From assembly GCA_903820085.1 (NCBI GenBank), contig CAIJGA010000008.1, positions 219,518 to 283,517 of the forward strand: a stretch of DNA of 64,000 bases, given 5' to 3'. A program made the position numbers and the translations under genes. The notes beneath the pieces are model-generated. The model had not been told where the DNA came from. It did not search any database and worked only from the letters and a program-made list of their open reading frames with translations. This document shows positions 1-9,448 of this stretch, piece by piece. This stretch comes from an uncultured Chlorobiaceae bacterium. Lineage in GTDB: Bacteria > Bacteroidota > Chlorobiia > Chlorobiales > Chlorobiaceae. Within the stretch, counting starts at the first letter, position 1. The number at the start of each line of letters is the position of its first letter.

Positions 1-1
1 C

Positions 2-877
2 GTCGATACCAATCAGGTGGGTCTTCGGCAAAAGATCGAGCTTGCCAAGCTGTTTCTTGTGCGTTCATCCAGAGAGAGCTCTTTTTCAGAACCGGCCATG
101 GTTATGATGGATCAAATTATAAAGCGAAATCCGGGCATTGGGTCTGTTTATGCGCTCCGTGGTATTGCATATATGCAGAAGCAAGATGCCGCCGCAGCCG
201 CCATCGATTTCAGGAGAGCCCTTCTTCTGGAACCCGGTGCCGTTGAAATATGGGAGGAGTTTATAACGGCCTCTCTCATCCAGAAAGAGTTCCGGCAGGC
301 AGGCAAGGCACTCTTGCAGGCTAAAAGGAGGTTTCCTGGAATGACCTTGAGGCTGAAGGTGCTGGAGAGCGAATTATTCTTTCAGACAGGCAAGATCAAA
401 AAGGCCGCATTGCTGCTTGAACCTGTAGTTCGCTCAAAACATGCTCAACAGGAAAAAAACATCTATCTCCAGGCATGCACGACTCTTGCCTTTTGTTATG
501 ATGCGCTCGGGTACGGTGAGAAAAGTATCCATCTTTATGAGACGATTCTTCAGCTTGTGCCAGACAATATTTTAATGATGAACAATCTTGCCTACGTGCT
601 CACTTTACAGGGAAAAGAGCTTCCGAGAGCCAGAGAGCTTGCCACAAAAGTAGTTGCTGCTGAACCAGCCAATGCCGGTTATCTTGATACGCTTGGCTGG
701 GTGCTGTTCAGGATGGGGGAGTACCAGCATGCACGGGAAGTTCTTGAAAAAGCAATCGGACTGAATCCTTTTGAGGCTGAAATAGCGGGTCATCTCGGTC
801 AGGTGTACGAGAAACTTGGAAACATGGAAAAGTCGCTTGAAATGAAGGAAATGTCACGGAAGCTTAAAGCAAAGTAG
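2..877 (+). CDS. TPR-repeat protein, 5'-partial
   Basis: The reading frame is open from the left edge of the window, so the gene probably begins upstream; the GTG at 17 is only an internal candidate start. The visible ~290 residues are a helical tetratricopeptide-repeat solenoid. The clearest repeats are near the C-terminus, with typical TPR spacing of G, Y, A and P residues (for example YLDTLGWVLFRMGEY followed by AIGLNP). TPR proteins are scaffolds for protein-protein contacts, and nothing here names the partner. No catalytic motif is visible. A rho-independent terminator follows about 60 nt after the stop. I am confident of the fold class but not of any specific role. Confidence 0.7.
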   Translation, partial: VDTNQVGLRQKIELAKLFLVRSSRESSFSEPAMVMMDQIIKRNPGIGSVYALRGIAYMQKQDAAAAAIDFRRALLLEPGAVEIWEEFITASLIQKEFRQAGKALLQAKRRFPGMTLRLKVLESELFFQTGKIKKAALLLEPVVRSKHAQQEKNIYLQACTTLAFCYDALGYGEKSIHLYETILQLVPDNILMMNNLAYVLTLQGKELPRARELATKVVAAEPANAGYLDTLGWVLFRMGEYQHAREVLEKAIGLNPFEAEIAGHLGQVYEKLGNMEKSLEMKEMSRKLKAK

Positions 878-935
878 CATTTTATGACGTGAGGAGAGTT
901 GAAGGGAGAGGATGTGCGGTGCAAGGTGAAAAAAA

Positions 936-966
936 AACGGCGGATGTGTTGTCCGCCGTTTTTTTT
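936..966 (+). terminator. Rho-independent terminator after the TPR gene
   Basis: A perfect 7-bp stem (cggcgga at 938-944, tccgccg at 952-958) has a 7-nt loop. A-runs precede it and a T-run follows it. It can therefore work in both directions, ending the TPR gene on the + strand and the convergent nifJ on the - strand. Confidence 0.85.
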
Positions 967-979
967 AAGGATGAGTCAC

Positions 980-3900
980 TTATTTGATCTCGTCGAAGGT
1001 GCGTGCTGCAAGATATTCATACTGAGCCCACCGTGCATCAACCTCATTCTGGATTGCTGCGTAGTACTCTTTTGCAAGAGATGGATGGCTCTTCTTGAGC
1101 ATCCGGAATCGGTTTTCCATATCAAGGAACTGGGCAACCGGTATTTTTGGCTTTTTTGAATCAAGCATCAGCGGATTTTTTCCTTCGAGCAAGCGGTCAG
1201 GATTGTACCGGTAAAGTATCCAGTGTCCTGAATCAACAGCAGCCTTCTGGTTGTCAAGCGCGGTAGACATGTTAATACCGTGGGCAATACAGTGTGAATA
1301 GGCGATGATGATTGATGGACCGTTGTAAGCCTCGGCTTCGAGGATAGCTTTCAGGGTCTGGTCATCGCGGGCACCAAGGGCAACGGAAGCAACATAGGCA
1401 TTTCCATAAGTCATGGAGATCATGCCGAGATCTTTTTTGGTTACCGTTCTGCCGGCTGTCGCAAATTTCGCTACAGCAGCTTTCGGTGTTGCCTTCGATG
1501 CCTGTCCACCGGTGTTTGAATAAACTTCGGTATCAAGCACTAGGAGGTTGATGTTTTTGTCGCCGGCTGTTACATGGTCAACGCCGCCATAGCCAATATC
1601 ATAGGCCCATCCATCGCCTCCGACAGCCCAGACACTCTTTTTTACCAGCATATCGGCTACCGAGAGCAGGTTTTTTGCATCCGAAGAATCCATCTGACGG
1701 AGCTTCTCTTTGAGGATTGCCACCCGTGTTCTCTGTTCAAAAATGTCCGGTTCAGTCAACTCCGTTGCCTCAAGGATCTCCCTGGTGAGTGTCTCGCCGA
1801 TATCTGAACCTATTCGCTGTAAAATCTCGAGTGCATACTCCCGCTGTTTGTCAATTGAAATCCGGAAGCCGAGTGAAAATTCAGCGGTATCTTCAAAGAG
1901 CGAGTTCGACCATGTCGGGCCACGGCCTTCTGCATTGGTCGTATAGGGTGTGGTTGGAAGATTTCCTCCATAGATTGATGAACACCCCGTAGCGTTACCT
2001 ATGACAAGCCTGTCGCCGAACAACTGGGTTATGAGCTTGATATAAGGGGTTTCGCCGCAACCTGAGCAGGCGCCTGAAAACTCGAAAAGAGGTTCCTGAA
2101 GTTGCTGTTCCTTGATCAGCTTGATATTGATTTTAGCCCTGTCGTATTCCGGAATATTGAGATAATAGTTCCAGTTGTCAACCTCAGTTTCACGAAGTGA
2201 CTTTTGCTCATGCATGTTCAGTGCTTTTCTTTCCGGATTGTTTTTATCTCTTACAGGACAGACGTGGACGCAGAGTTCGCATCCGGTACAGTCTTCAGGT
2301 GCAATCTGGATGGTATACTTCATCCCTTCCCAATTGGCGCCTTTTGCTTCAGCTGCGTTAAAGGTGCGCGGTGCATTCTTGAGATATTTGGAGTCATAGA
2401 CCTTTGCACGAATTGCTGCATGGGGACATACAAGAGCGCATTTGCCGCACTGGATGCAAAGATCAGCTTCCCATACCGGAATTTCTTCGGCAAGGTTGCG
2501 CTTCTCAAATTTCGCGGTACCAATCGGGTAGGTGCCATCGGCAGGCAGTTGGCTGACCGGAATGTCGTCACCCTCGCCGGTAATGATTTTAGCCAGAACG
2601 TTGCAGACAAAATCAGGAGCCTCACCGACAATAGGTTCGCGGAGTTTTTTGGAACTCTCAGCAACGGAGCCGATAGTGACCGGATGCAGGTTTGAGAGGG
2701 TGTCATCGACAGCCTGTATGTTCTGATTGACAACATCATCACCCTTCTTGCCGTAGGTCGACCGGATCGAAGATTTGATTTTTTCAATTGCTTCTTCACG
2801 AGGCAACACACCGGATATGGCAAAAAAGCAGGCCTGCATAATGGTGTTGATGCGCTGGCCCATACCGCTTGCATGAGCAACTTTATAGGCATCGATGGTA
2901 AACAGCTTTGCCTCTTTGCTGATCAGACGTTCCTGGACGATTTTCGGCAGATTCTCCCAGACCTGTTCGGGAGCGTATTGCGTGTTCAATAGAAGAGTGC
3001 CACCTTGCTTGAGATTTTTGACGAGGTCGAGCATTTCAAGGAAAATCCAGTGGTGACAGCCTATAAACTGGGCTTCAGTGATCAGATAGGTTGAACGAAT
3101 CTCATGAGGACCGAAACGCAGGTGCGAGGTTGTGATTGAACCTGATTTTTTGGAGTCGTAGACAAAATACCCCTGGGCATAATTTTCGGTGTTTTCACCG
3201 ATAATTTTGATGCTGTTTTTATTGGCGCCAACGGTACCGTCCGATCCAAGGCCGTAAAAGAGTGCCCGGAACATTTCATCCGGTTCAATACAGAAGGTTC
3301 TGTCGTAGTCAAGGCTTGTATTGGTTACATCATCATTGATGCCGACGGTGAAATGGTTTTTCGGATTTGCCGAAGCCATGTTGTCGAACACGGACTTGAT
3401 CATTGCCGGCGTGAATTCCTTGGATGAGAGGCCGTATCTGCCGCCGGTTATGTTGGGGATTTTGGCTATCAATCCATTTTGTACTCCCTCAAGCAATGCA
3501 TTGACCGTATCAAGATAGAGCGGCTCTCCCGCACATCCGGGTTCTTTTACCCGGTCAAGAACGGAGACTGACTTGACGGTAGCAGGGAACGCTTTGACAA
3601 AACGCTCGATATCGAACGGACGGAAGAGGCGGGCATGGATAACGCCGACTTTTTCGCCCTGTTTGTTGAGATACTCAGCGGTTTCACGAGCGGCTTCGAC
3701 ACCGGAACCCATCAAGACAATCATGCGCTCAGCGTCTGGCGCACCGTAGTATTCGTATAGGTTATAGTGACGGCCGGTGAGTTCGCCGAATTGCTCCATC
3801 GCTTTTTCGGTGATTCCGGCGCATGCATTGTAATAGCTGTTAACCGTCTCCCTGCCCTGAAAATAGACATCAGGATTCTGTGATGTGCCTCTGAGAATTG

Positions 3901-4537
3901 GTGCATCAGGGCTCATACGGCGGTTTCGGTGCGCTATGACGAGATCATCGCTGATCATTGCTTTTATGATATCATCAGCAATGACCTCTATTTTTGAAAT
4001 TTCATGAGAGGTTCTGAATCCGTCGAAGAAATGAAGGAACGGGATTCTTGATTCAAGGGTGGCTGCCGCAGTAATGAGCGCCATATCCATCACTTCCTGA
4101 ACGGAACTGGAGGCAAGAAGGGCAAAGCCTGTTCCGCGCACCGACATGACGTCGCCATGATCTCCGAAGATCGAAAGTGCCTGCCCCGCAAGGGCACGGG
4201 CCGAGACGTGGATCAGGCAGGGGGTGAGTTCCCCGGCAATTTTATACATATTCGGAATCATGAGCAGCAGACCCTGCGATGCGGTAAAGGTGGTTGTCAG
4301 CGCACCGGTCTGCAAGGCTCCGTGCACCGCTGCAGCGGCACCGGCCTCACTCTGTAACTCATCAATTTTAGGGACGGTACCCCAAATGTTTTTTTTCCCT
4401 TCTGCAGCCCAAGCCTCAGAATACTCACCCATCGGTGATGCAGGAGTAATCGGGTAGACACAGATAACCTCACTAGTGCGGAAAGAGACATGAGCTAGTG
4501 CTTCATTTCCTTCCATTGTTTTATAAGTCCGGCTCAT
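980..4537 (-). CDS. nifJ: Pyruvate:ferredoxin (flavodoxin) oxidoreductase, single-chain
   Basis: This cytoplasmic enzyme interconverts pyruvate + CoA with acetyl-CoA + CO2 using ferredoxin. In green sulfur bacteria it makes pyruvate from acetyl-CoA produced by the reductive TCA cycle. The 1185-aa length fits the fused homodimeric PFOR family. It begins with the domain I signature YPITPASPMGEY. Two 4Fe-4S motifs lie near residues 692 (CIQCGKCALVCP) and 748 (CTGCELCVHVCP). A CSGCGETPY segment lies near 820, with the proximal-cluster cysteines around it. The TPP-binding motif GDGWAYDIGYGG is near 975. I chose the ATG at 4537 (MSRTYKTMEGN) because the longer frame to 4768 adds 77 residues without PFOR character. 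It is divergent from rlmB. Confidence 0.96.
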   Translation of the reverse strand: MSRTYKTMEGNEALAHVSFRTSEVICVYPITPASPMGEYSEAWAAEGKKNIWGTVPKIDELQSEAGAAAAVHGALQTGALTTTFTASQGLLLMIPNMYKIAGELTPCLIHVSARALAGQALSIFGDHGDVMSVRGTGFALLASSSVQEVMDMALITAAATLESRIPFLHFFDGFRTSHEISKIEVIADDIIKAMISDDLVIAHRNRRMSPDAPILRGTSQNPDVYFQGRETVNSYYNACAGITEKAMEQFGELTGRHYNLYEYYGAPDAERMIVLMGSGVEAARETAEYLNKQGEKVGVIHARLFRPFDIERFVKAFPATVKSVSVLDRVKEPGCAGEPLYLDTVNALLEGVQNGLIAKIPNITGGRYGLSSKEFTPAMIKSVFDNMASANPKNHFTVGINDDVTNTSLDYDRTFCIEPDEMFRALFYGLGSDGTVGANKNSIKIIGENTENYAQGYFVYDSKKSGSITTSHLRFGPHEIRSTYLITEAQFIGCHHWIFLEMLDLVKNLKQGGTLLLNTQYAPEQVWENLPKIVQERLISKEAKLFTIDAYKVAHASGMGQRINTIMQACFFAISGVLPREEAIEKIKSSIRSTYGKKGDDVVNQNIQAVDDTLSNLHPVTIGSVAESSKKLREPIVGEAPDFVCNVLAKIITGEGDDIPVSQLPADGTYPIGTAKFEKRNLAEEIPVWEADLCIQCGKCALVCPHAAIRAKVYDSKYLKNAPRTFNAAEAKGANWEGMKYTIQIAPEDCTGCELCVHVCPVRDKNNPERKALNMHEQKSLRETEVDNWNYYLNIPEYDRAKINIKLIKEQQLQEPLFEFSGACSGCGETPYIKLITQLFGDRLVIGNATGCSSIYGGNLPTTPYTTNAEGRGPTWSNSLFEDTAEFSLGFRISIDKQREYALEILQRIGSDIGETLTREILEATELTEPDIFEQRTRVAILKEKLRQMDSSDAKNLLSVADMLVKKSVWAVGGDGWAYDIGYGGVDHVTAGDKNINLLVLDTEVYSNTGGQASKATPKAAVAKFATAGRTVTKKDLGMISMTYGNAYVASVALGARDDQTLKAILEAEAYNGPSIIIAYSHCIAHGINMSTALDNQKAAVDSGHWILYRYNPDRLLEGKNPLMLDSKKPKIPVAQFLDMENRFRMLKKSHPSLAKEYYAAIQNEVDARWAQYEYLAARTFDEIK

Positions 4538-4818
4538 ACTGTCATCACTTGATTTGTTATTTTGAGAAAGGTATGTGCAGATCACTGCAATAGAGCGCTC
4601 GAGGGAACTGCAAAGGTTTCGGTTGTAATCGACAAAAAGATGGCAAAGAACCAAATTGATGCGAGCTGAAAGGTAGCGAAAAAAAAATGATGTTTGGTAA
4701 AGATAATTAGATTCTGTTTTTTCTCCACAGAGAGCCTGAGAACCAAGATATATCCAGTATGGTTGCACAACAGGCCCTGATCTTTCTTATTTTAACCTAC
4801 AAGAGGAAAAGAGGCTTT

Positions 4819-5565
4819 ATGGACGCGGAACATTCCGAAAACATTGTCTATGGCAGGAATGCCGTACTTGAACTTCTCCAGCAAAAGCCAGAGAGCATCG
4901 AGAAGATTTACTTTCAGTTTAATACCTCTCACCCGAAACTCAAGGAAATTGTTATCACCGCAAGGCGCCTGAAGCTGGTGAGTGGCAAGGCCCGGCTTGA
5001 AAAGCTCTCACTGATTGCCGGAACAACAAAGCACCAGGGTGTTTGTGCCCTTATCAGCTCCGTTACCTATTACTCTTTGGAAGAGGTACTTGCAACCCCT
5101 CGCAATACGTTTCCGCTTTTTGTCGTACTTCAGGGACTTGATGATCCTCATAATATCGGTGCCATTATCAGAACTGCTGAAGCCGTTGCTGCAGATGCCG
5201 TTGTGCTGGTTGAAGGAAAAGGGGCACCGGTCAATGCGGTTGTTAACAAAGCCTCTGCCGGGGCGCTCTCCCACATGCGAATCTGCAAGGTAAAAAGCCT
5301 TGTTCGTGCACTGGAATTCCTGCACCAGTACAATATTCAGATTCTTGCGGCTGATATGGATGCGGAACTCAACTATACCGATACCGACATGAAAAAAGCC
5401 ACGGCCATTGTCCTTGGCATGGAGGGGAGCGGACTTGCGCCAGAAGCGCTTGAATTTTGCGACCATGTTGTCCGCATTCCTATGGCCGGTTGCGTTGAAT
5501 CCCTGAATGTCAGTGTGACGGCAGGTGTATTGCTCTACGAGGCCATGAGGCAGCGACTGGCATGA
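4819..5565 (+). CDS. rlmB: 23S rRNA 2'-O-methyltransferase, SpoU/TrmH family (RlmB)
   Basis: The 248-aa protein has the RlmB layout. An N-terminal substrate-binding segment contains the signature IVYGRNAVLELL. The C-terminal SPOUT knot carries motif 1 (LDDPHNIGAIIRTAEA), motif 2 (VLGMEGSGL) and motif 3 (IPMAGCVESLNVSVT). RlmB methylates G2251 of 23S rRNA in the peptidyl-transferase region, although SpoU paralogues act on other sites. The start at 4819 is preferred over 4759 because it follows a strong purine-rich ribosome site (gaggaaaagagg) and matches the family N-terminus. It is transcribed alone and is divergent from nifJ. Confidence 0.9.
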   Translation: MDAEHSENIVYGRNAVLELLQQKPESIEKIYFQFNTSHPKLKEIVITARRLKLVSGKARLEKLSLIAGTTKHQGVCALISSVTYYSLEEVLATPRNTFPLFVVLQGLDDPHNIGAIIRTAEAVAADAVVLVEGKGAPVNAVVNKASAGALSHMRICKVKSLVRALEFLHQYNIQILAADMDAELNYTDTDMKKATAIVLGMEGSGLAPEALEFCDHVVRIPMAGCVESLNVSVTAGVLLYEAMRQRLA

Positions 5566-5681
5566 ACGAACCCATTTGCCGGCTGATTTGACGGGATTAC
5601 GAAAATATATTACCTTGCGTCTCACCACGATGAACCGTTATTTTTGTTGTTAACTCAATCAACATACTATTTCTCTCTGCC

Positions 5682-6065
5682 ATGACTATTCCAGAAGATC
5701 TTCGTTATACCAAAGACCATGAATGGATCAAACTGCTTGCAGACGGCAGTACCGCAATGGTCGGCATTACCGACTTTGCCCAGCATGAACTTGGGGATAT
5801 TGTTTTTGTGGAGCTGAAATCGGCCGGAACAGTGCTGAAAGAACATGAAGTCTTTGGCACCGTCGAGGCGGTAAAAACGGTAGCCGATCTTTTTGCCCCG
5901 GTAGCCGGTGAACTTCTTGAATTGAACCCAGGGCTTGACAGTGCTGAAATTGTCAATCAGGATCCCTACAACGATGGCTGGCTGGTCAAGATGAAGGTTC
6001 AGAATCCGGCAGCAATTCATGCACTTCTTGATGCTGAGGCCTACCGTCAGCTCACCGGGGAGTAA
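5682..6065 (+). CDS. gcvH: Glycine cleavage system H protein
   Basis: This 127-aa lipoyl carrier shuttles the aminomethyl group between the P and T proteins of the glycine cleavage complex. It starts MTIPEDLRYTKDHEW, the family N-terminus. The lipoylation site lies in VFGTVEAVKTV, with the modified lysine near residue 66. The downstream gcvPA starts three bases after this stop, so the two are an operon. The T protein and the second P subunit are not in this window. Confidence 0.97.
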   Translation: MTIPEDLRYTKDHEWIKLLADGSTAMVGITDFAQHELGDIVFVELKSAGTVLKEHEVFGTVEAVKTVADLFAPVAGELLELNPGLDSAEIVNQDPYNDGWLVKMKVQNPAAIHALLDAEAYRQLTGE

Positions 6066-6068
6066 GCA

Positions 6069-7412
6069 ATGCCATTCATTGTCAATACTGCAGCCGAAAG
6101 AGCGGAGATGCTTCGCACCATTGGTGTCAGCTCTTTTGATGATCTTATTGCGGATATTCCTGAAGAGATTCGCCTGAAAAGAGCGCTTGATCTTTGTCCG
6201 GCTTCAGATGAACCTGAGGTACGGAAACTGCTTGAGGCACTTGCCTCCGCTAACCGGAGTACGGCCGATTATGTCAGCTATCTTGGCGGAGGGGCTTACG
6301 ATCACTTTATTCCCTCAGCTATCAAGGCCATAGTCTCTCGCAGCGAGTTCTACACCGCATATACTCCATACCAGGCAGAGGTTTCCCAGGGCACCCTGCA
6401 GGCGATTTACGAATACCAGAGCCTTATCTGCCGTCTTTATGAGATGGATGTAGCCAACGCCTCCATGTATGACGGGGCGACAGCCTTGGCGGAGGCGGTC
6501 TTGATGGCCATGAACGTTACCGGCCGCAATCAGGTTGTTGTGGCAGGCAAGTTGCATCCCTTCAACAGTTCCGTTCTGAAGACTTACCTTGAAGCTGCTG
6601 GCCATAACGCAGTCATACAAAATGTTCTTGAAGATGGTATTGGCAGCATTGCAGCACTGAAGGAGCTGGTTGGCGATACGGTGGCCGCAGTGGTTGTTCA
6701 GCAGCCAAACTTTTACGGTTCGCTCGAAGAGGTTGAAGCGATTGGTGCCATTGCCCATGCAAACGGAGCGCTCTTTGTTGTTTCGGCTGATCCGCTTTCA
6801 CTTGGTCTGCTTGCAGCTCCAGGAAGTTATGGCGCGGATATTGCAGTCGGTGAAGGTCAGCCCCTTGGTACGTTGCAAAGTTTCGGTGGTCCCTATCTTG
6901 GCATTTTTACAGTAAAACAGCAGCTTGTCCGCAAAATTCCCGGTCGGTTGGTTGGCATGACCAAAGACAGGGATGGCGAGGATGGCTTTATACTCACCCT
7001 TCAGACTCGCGAGCAGCATATCCGGCGTGAAAAAGCCACATCGAATATCTGCAGCAATCAGGCGCTTAACGCTCTACAGGCAGCCGTCTACCTTTCACTG
7101 CTCGGCAAACAGGGATTGCAGCACGTTGCCGCACAATCAGCACAACGGGCGCACTATCTAGCCGGAAAAATTGCCGCTCTCCCGGGGTTTTCCCTGAAGT
7201 ACAAGAGCCCTTTTTTCTGCGAGTTTGTTGTTGAAACGCCAATACCAGCTGCAGTCATCATTGAGAAGATGCTTGAACACAAGGTTTTTGCAGGCTATGA
7301 CTTGGCCGCTCTCGGTGAAACAGGACTGCTTGTTGCGGTTACCGAGAAGCGCACCAGTACGGAGCTTGACAGCTTTGCAGAAAAGCTTGCAGCTCTAAGA
7401 TTCGATGTATAG
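6069..7412 (+). CDS. gcvPA: Glycine dehydrogenase (decarboxylating) subunit 1
   Basis: At 447 aa this is the N-terminal half of the two-subunit P protein, the PLP enzyme that decarboxylates glycine and loads the aminomethyl group on GcvH. Recognisable segments are [31 protein letters not shown] and [22 protein letters not shown]. The PLP-lysine half (GcvPB) is a separate gene elsewhere, which is usual for split P proteins. It is translationally adjacent to gcvH and ends at a strong hairpin shared with dapA. Confidence 0.97.
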   Translation: MPFIVNTAAERAEMLRTIGVSSFDDLIADIPEEIRLKRALDLCPASDEPEVRKLLEALASANRSTADYVSYLGGGAYDHFIPSAIKAIVSRSEFYTAYTPYQAEVSQGTLQAIYEYQSLICRLYEMDVANASMYDGATALAEAVLMAMNVTGRNQVVVAGKLHPFNSSVLKTYLEAAGHNAVIQNVLEDGIGSIAALKELVGDTVAAVVVQQPNFYGSLEEVEAIGAIAHANGALFVVSADPLSLGLLAAPGSYGADIAVGEGQPLGTLQSFGGPYLGIFTVKQQLVRKIPGRLVGMTKDRDGEDGFILTLQTREQHIRREKATSNICSNQALNALQAAVYLSLLGKQGLQHVAAQSAQRAHYLAGKIAALPGFSLKYKSPFFCEFVVETPIPAAVIIEKMLEHKVFAGYDLAALGETGLLVAVTEKRTSTELDSFAEKLAALRFDV

Positions 7413-7433
7413 GAGGTTCCGAGACTTGTCAGG

Positions 7434-7471
7434 CTTTTTGAGCTCCCGACCTGCTGGGGGAGCTCAAAAAG
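7434..7471. terminator. Bidirectional terminator between gcvPA and dapA
   Basis: A perfect 14-bp inverted repeat runs from 7434-7447 (ctttttgagctccc) to 7458-7471, with a 10-nt loop. The A/T ends give a U-tract on either transcript. It lies between two convergent genes. Confidence 0.9.
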
Positions 7472-7490
7472 TTGAGAAAAGAGAGAGGTT

Positions 7491-8381
7491 TTAGAGAAGC
7501 CCCAGTAATTCCAGCTCCTGATCGATGAGTTGCTTGCTTGCCTGCGAAAGGGGCACAAGCGGCAACCGGTAGTTCTCTTCGATCATCCCCATTCGAGCAA
7601 GAATGTACTTGACCGGTACGGGATTGCTCTCAATGAAGTTCAGTTTCAACAGCTTGCGATAGCGCCGGTTTATGGCTCTTGCCTCATCCAGATTGCCCGC
7701 TTTGACGGCATTGATCAGTTGCTTGATTTGGGATGGTATCTGGTTGGCTGCAACGGAAATCACTCCATCGCCACCCATGGCAATAAAGGGCAGAATCAGT
7801 GAATCTTCACCGGTCAGAACGGAAAAATGCTCAGGCCTCTCTTCAAGAAGCTCTGAAATCTGGCTGAAATTCTCTGAAGCCTCCTTGACGGCCGCAATAT
7901 TTTCAAAATCTCTCGCAAGCCGCAGAATGGTCGATGCCGCAACATTGCAGCCGGTTCTTCCTGGAACGTTATAGATGATAATCGGCACTGATACCGCCTC
8001 TGCAATGTGGCGGTAATGCTGATAGATCCCCTCCTGTGAAGGCTTGTTGTAGTAGGGTGCAACGGAAAGCAGAGCAGAAGCGCCAGCTTTTACGGCATTC
8101 TTTGCAAGCTCTACGGCATGTACGGTTGAGTTCGTGCCGGCACCTGCCGCCACAATGAGTTTTCCGCCAGCCTCATCCTTGACGATACGGATAATGGCAA
8201 ACTGTTCATCTTCGGAAAGGGTTGGGGATTCCCCCGTTGTGCCACAGGGTATAATGATATCGGTTCCCGCCTCAACGTGAAACTGCACCAGTCTCCTTAA
8301 TGCATCAGTATCAACCGCTCTGTCCTCCTTGAACGGGGTTACCAGCGCAACGGCAGTTCCTGAAAGGTATCGTGTAGACAT
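7491..8381 (-). CDS. dapA: 4-hydroxy-tetrahydrodipicolinate synthase
   Basis: This enzyme condenses pyruvate with aspartate semialdehyde, the first committed step to lysine and diaminopimelate. The 296-aa TIM barrel shows the GTTGE motif ([13 protein letters not shown]). It also has the YNVPGRTG segment with the catalytic tyrosine. The Schiff-base lysine is in [10 protein letters not shown], near residue 163. The ATG at 8381 is preceded by a modest purine-rich stretch. It stands alone, convergent with gcvPA. Confidence 0.97.
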   Translation of the reverse strand: MSTRYLSGTAVALVTPFKEDRAVDTDALRRLVQFHVEAGTDIIIPCGTTGESPTLSEDEQFAIIRIVKDEAGGKLIVAAGAGTNSTVHAVELAKNAVKAGASALLSVAPYYNKPSQEGIYQHYRHIAEAVSVPIIIYNVPGRTGCNVAASTILRLARDFENIAAVKEASENFSQISELLEERPEHFSVLTGEDSLILPFIAMGGDGVISVAANQIPSQIKQLINAVKAGNLDEARAINRRYRKLLKLNFIESNPVPVKYILARMGMIEENYRLPLVPLSQASKQLIDQELELLGLL

Positions 8382-8543
8382 ACTTGTTTCTCTAAACTTT
8401 ACAAATTCAACTAAAAGCTCTGTTTTTGCGTTCCTTTTTTTAATCTGGAAGTTCAGGAATATACAGAGAAAGGCAATTTGTAAAACTGAATTTATCGCAA
8501 AAGAGTTCTAATCATCCAAAAGGACATGTGAACCTCATACTCA

Positions 8544-8573
8544 ACCCTCAATCAAATCAGGGTAATTGAGGGT
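8544..8573 (-). terminator. Hairpin downstream of the DUF4405-like gene
   Basis: A perfect 9-bp inverted repeat (accctcaat at 8544-8552, attgagggt at 8565-8573) has a 12-nt loop. There is no clear U-run, so it could be a weak terminator or an mRNA-end stabiliser. It sits 30 nt beyond the stop of the - strand gene at 8604. Confidence 0.45.
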
Positions 8574-8603
8574 GTAAATGTTCAAGATAATTTTTTTGGA
8601 GCG

Positions 8604-9302
8604 TTAATGGCATGATGAACAACTCTGTCTTGTCCGGCGATGCAATTCGTCATCAGGTGCCTGCACATCGCTCACTGGTCTGCCGTTATTTTCGGTCACG
8701 ATATTACTTGTTGTATCAGGATTGGATTCAAGTTCTTTGTCGCGGAATGCAAGATCCCCTGATGACGATGCACCAGCGGCGTTATCCTGCCCGTCATCCC
8801 TATTTTGATTAAAAGCTTCGGGATATTCCTCATAGCCAGGTTGTTGCGAAAGCTCAGCAAGCGTCAACCGTTCAACAAGAGGCTTCGGGGCCTGTTTCGC
8901 GTTGGATTCCCATGATTTTGAAATTTGTTTGCCAAACTCAAGAATGCCCGAAAAAGGCTGGATACCGAAGTAGGTACCAAACCCAACAAACAACGAAAGC
9001 ATGATGATCGTCGCCAGTTCCGCAGGACTTTTCAGCCTCTGGGTGCTCTTTGTTTTCAGATAGGAAAAGAATGCATGCCAGTTAACAAGAAAAAGATGGC
9101 CAAGAGAGAGCAGGGAAAAGGCGAATCCGAAAATGATATGCTGGTTCTGCCAGGCCGGTTTTGTAAGTCCGCCCATCTCCCAGATAACTCCTGGACTTCT
9201 CCCTGGAAAAATATAGAGGATCACGCCTGAAATGAGAACCATAAGAAAAGAGAGAAAAAGTCCAAAGCTTGTAAATACCCGCCAACTGAAAGATTTGTTC
9301 AT
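8604..9302 (-). CDS. DUF4405-like membrane protein ending in a CxxCH haem motif
   Basis: The 232-aa product has three predicted membrane helices: about residues 8-36, 50-68 and 85-105. A hydrophilic tail of about 110 residues follows. Histidines lie in or near the helices (HIIFGF, GHLFLVNWHAF), as in DUF4405/cytochrome b-like proteins. The last five residues are CSSCH followed directly by the stop, a c-type haem attachment motif. With three helices and N-in topology the tail would be periplasmic, where such haem is attached. I chose the ATG at 9302 (MNKSFSWRV) over a frame 14 codons longer. Its function is unknown; redox or electron transfer is an inference. Confidence 0.65.
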   Translation of the reverse strand: MNKSFSWRVFTSFGLFLSFLMVLISGVILYIFPGRSPGVIWEMGGLTKPAWQNQHIIFGFAFSLLSLGHLFLVNWHAFFSYLKTKSTQRLKSPAELATIIMLSLFVGFGTYFGIQPFSGILEFGKQISKSWESNAKQAPKPLVERLTLAELSQQPGYEEYPEAFNQNRDDGQDNAAGASSSGDLAFRDKELESNPDTTSNIVTENNGRPVSDVQAPDDELHRRTRQSCSSCH

Positions 9303-9448
9303 CGTGCGTCTCGTTTGAAAATTGTGATTAATTGATCTACACAATTTAAGACGCTCTTTTTTCGGATTTCCAGTGCTGTTGCTGCACGGCCAGGATGACT
9401 TGTAGCGATCAAGAAAGCCGGAAAGCTCGAATAGGGGCCTTCTGCCGG

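Noticed and set aside
899..1159. 86-aa + strand frame across the terminator
   Set aside because: It spans a strong terminator and the 3' end of nifJ; composition is not protein-like.
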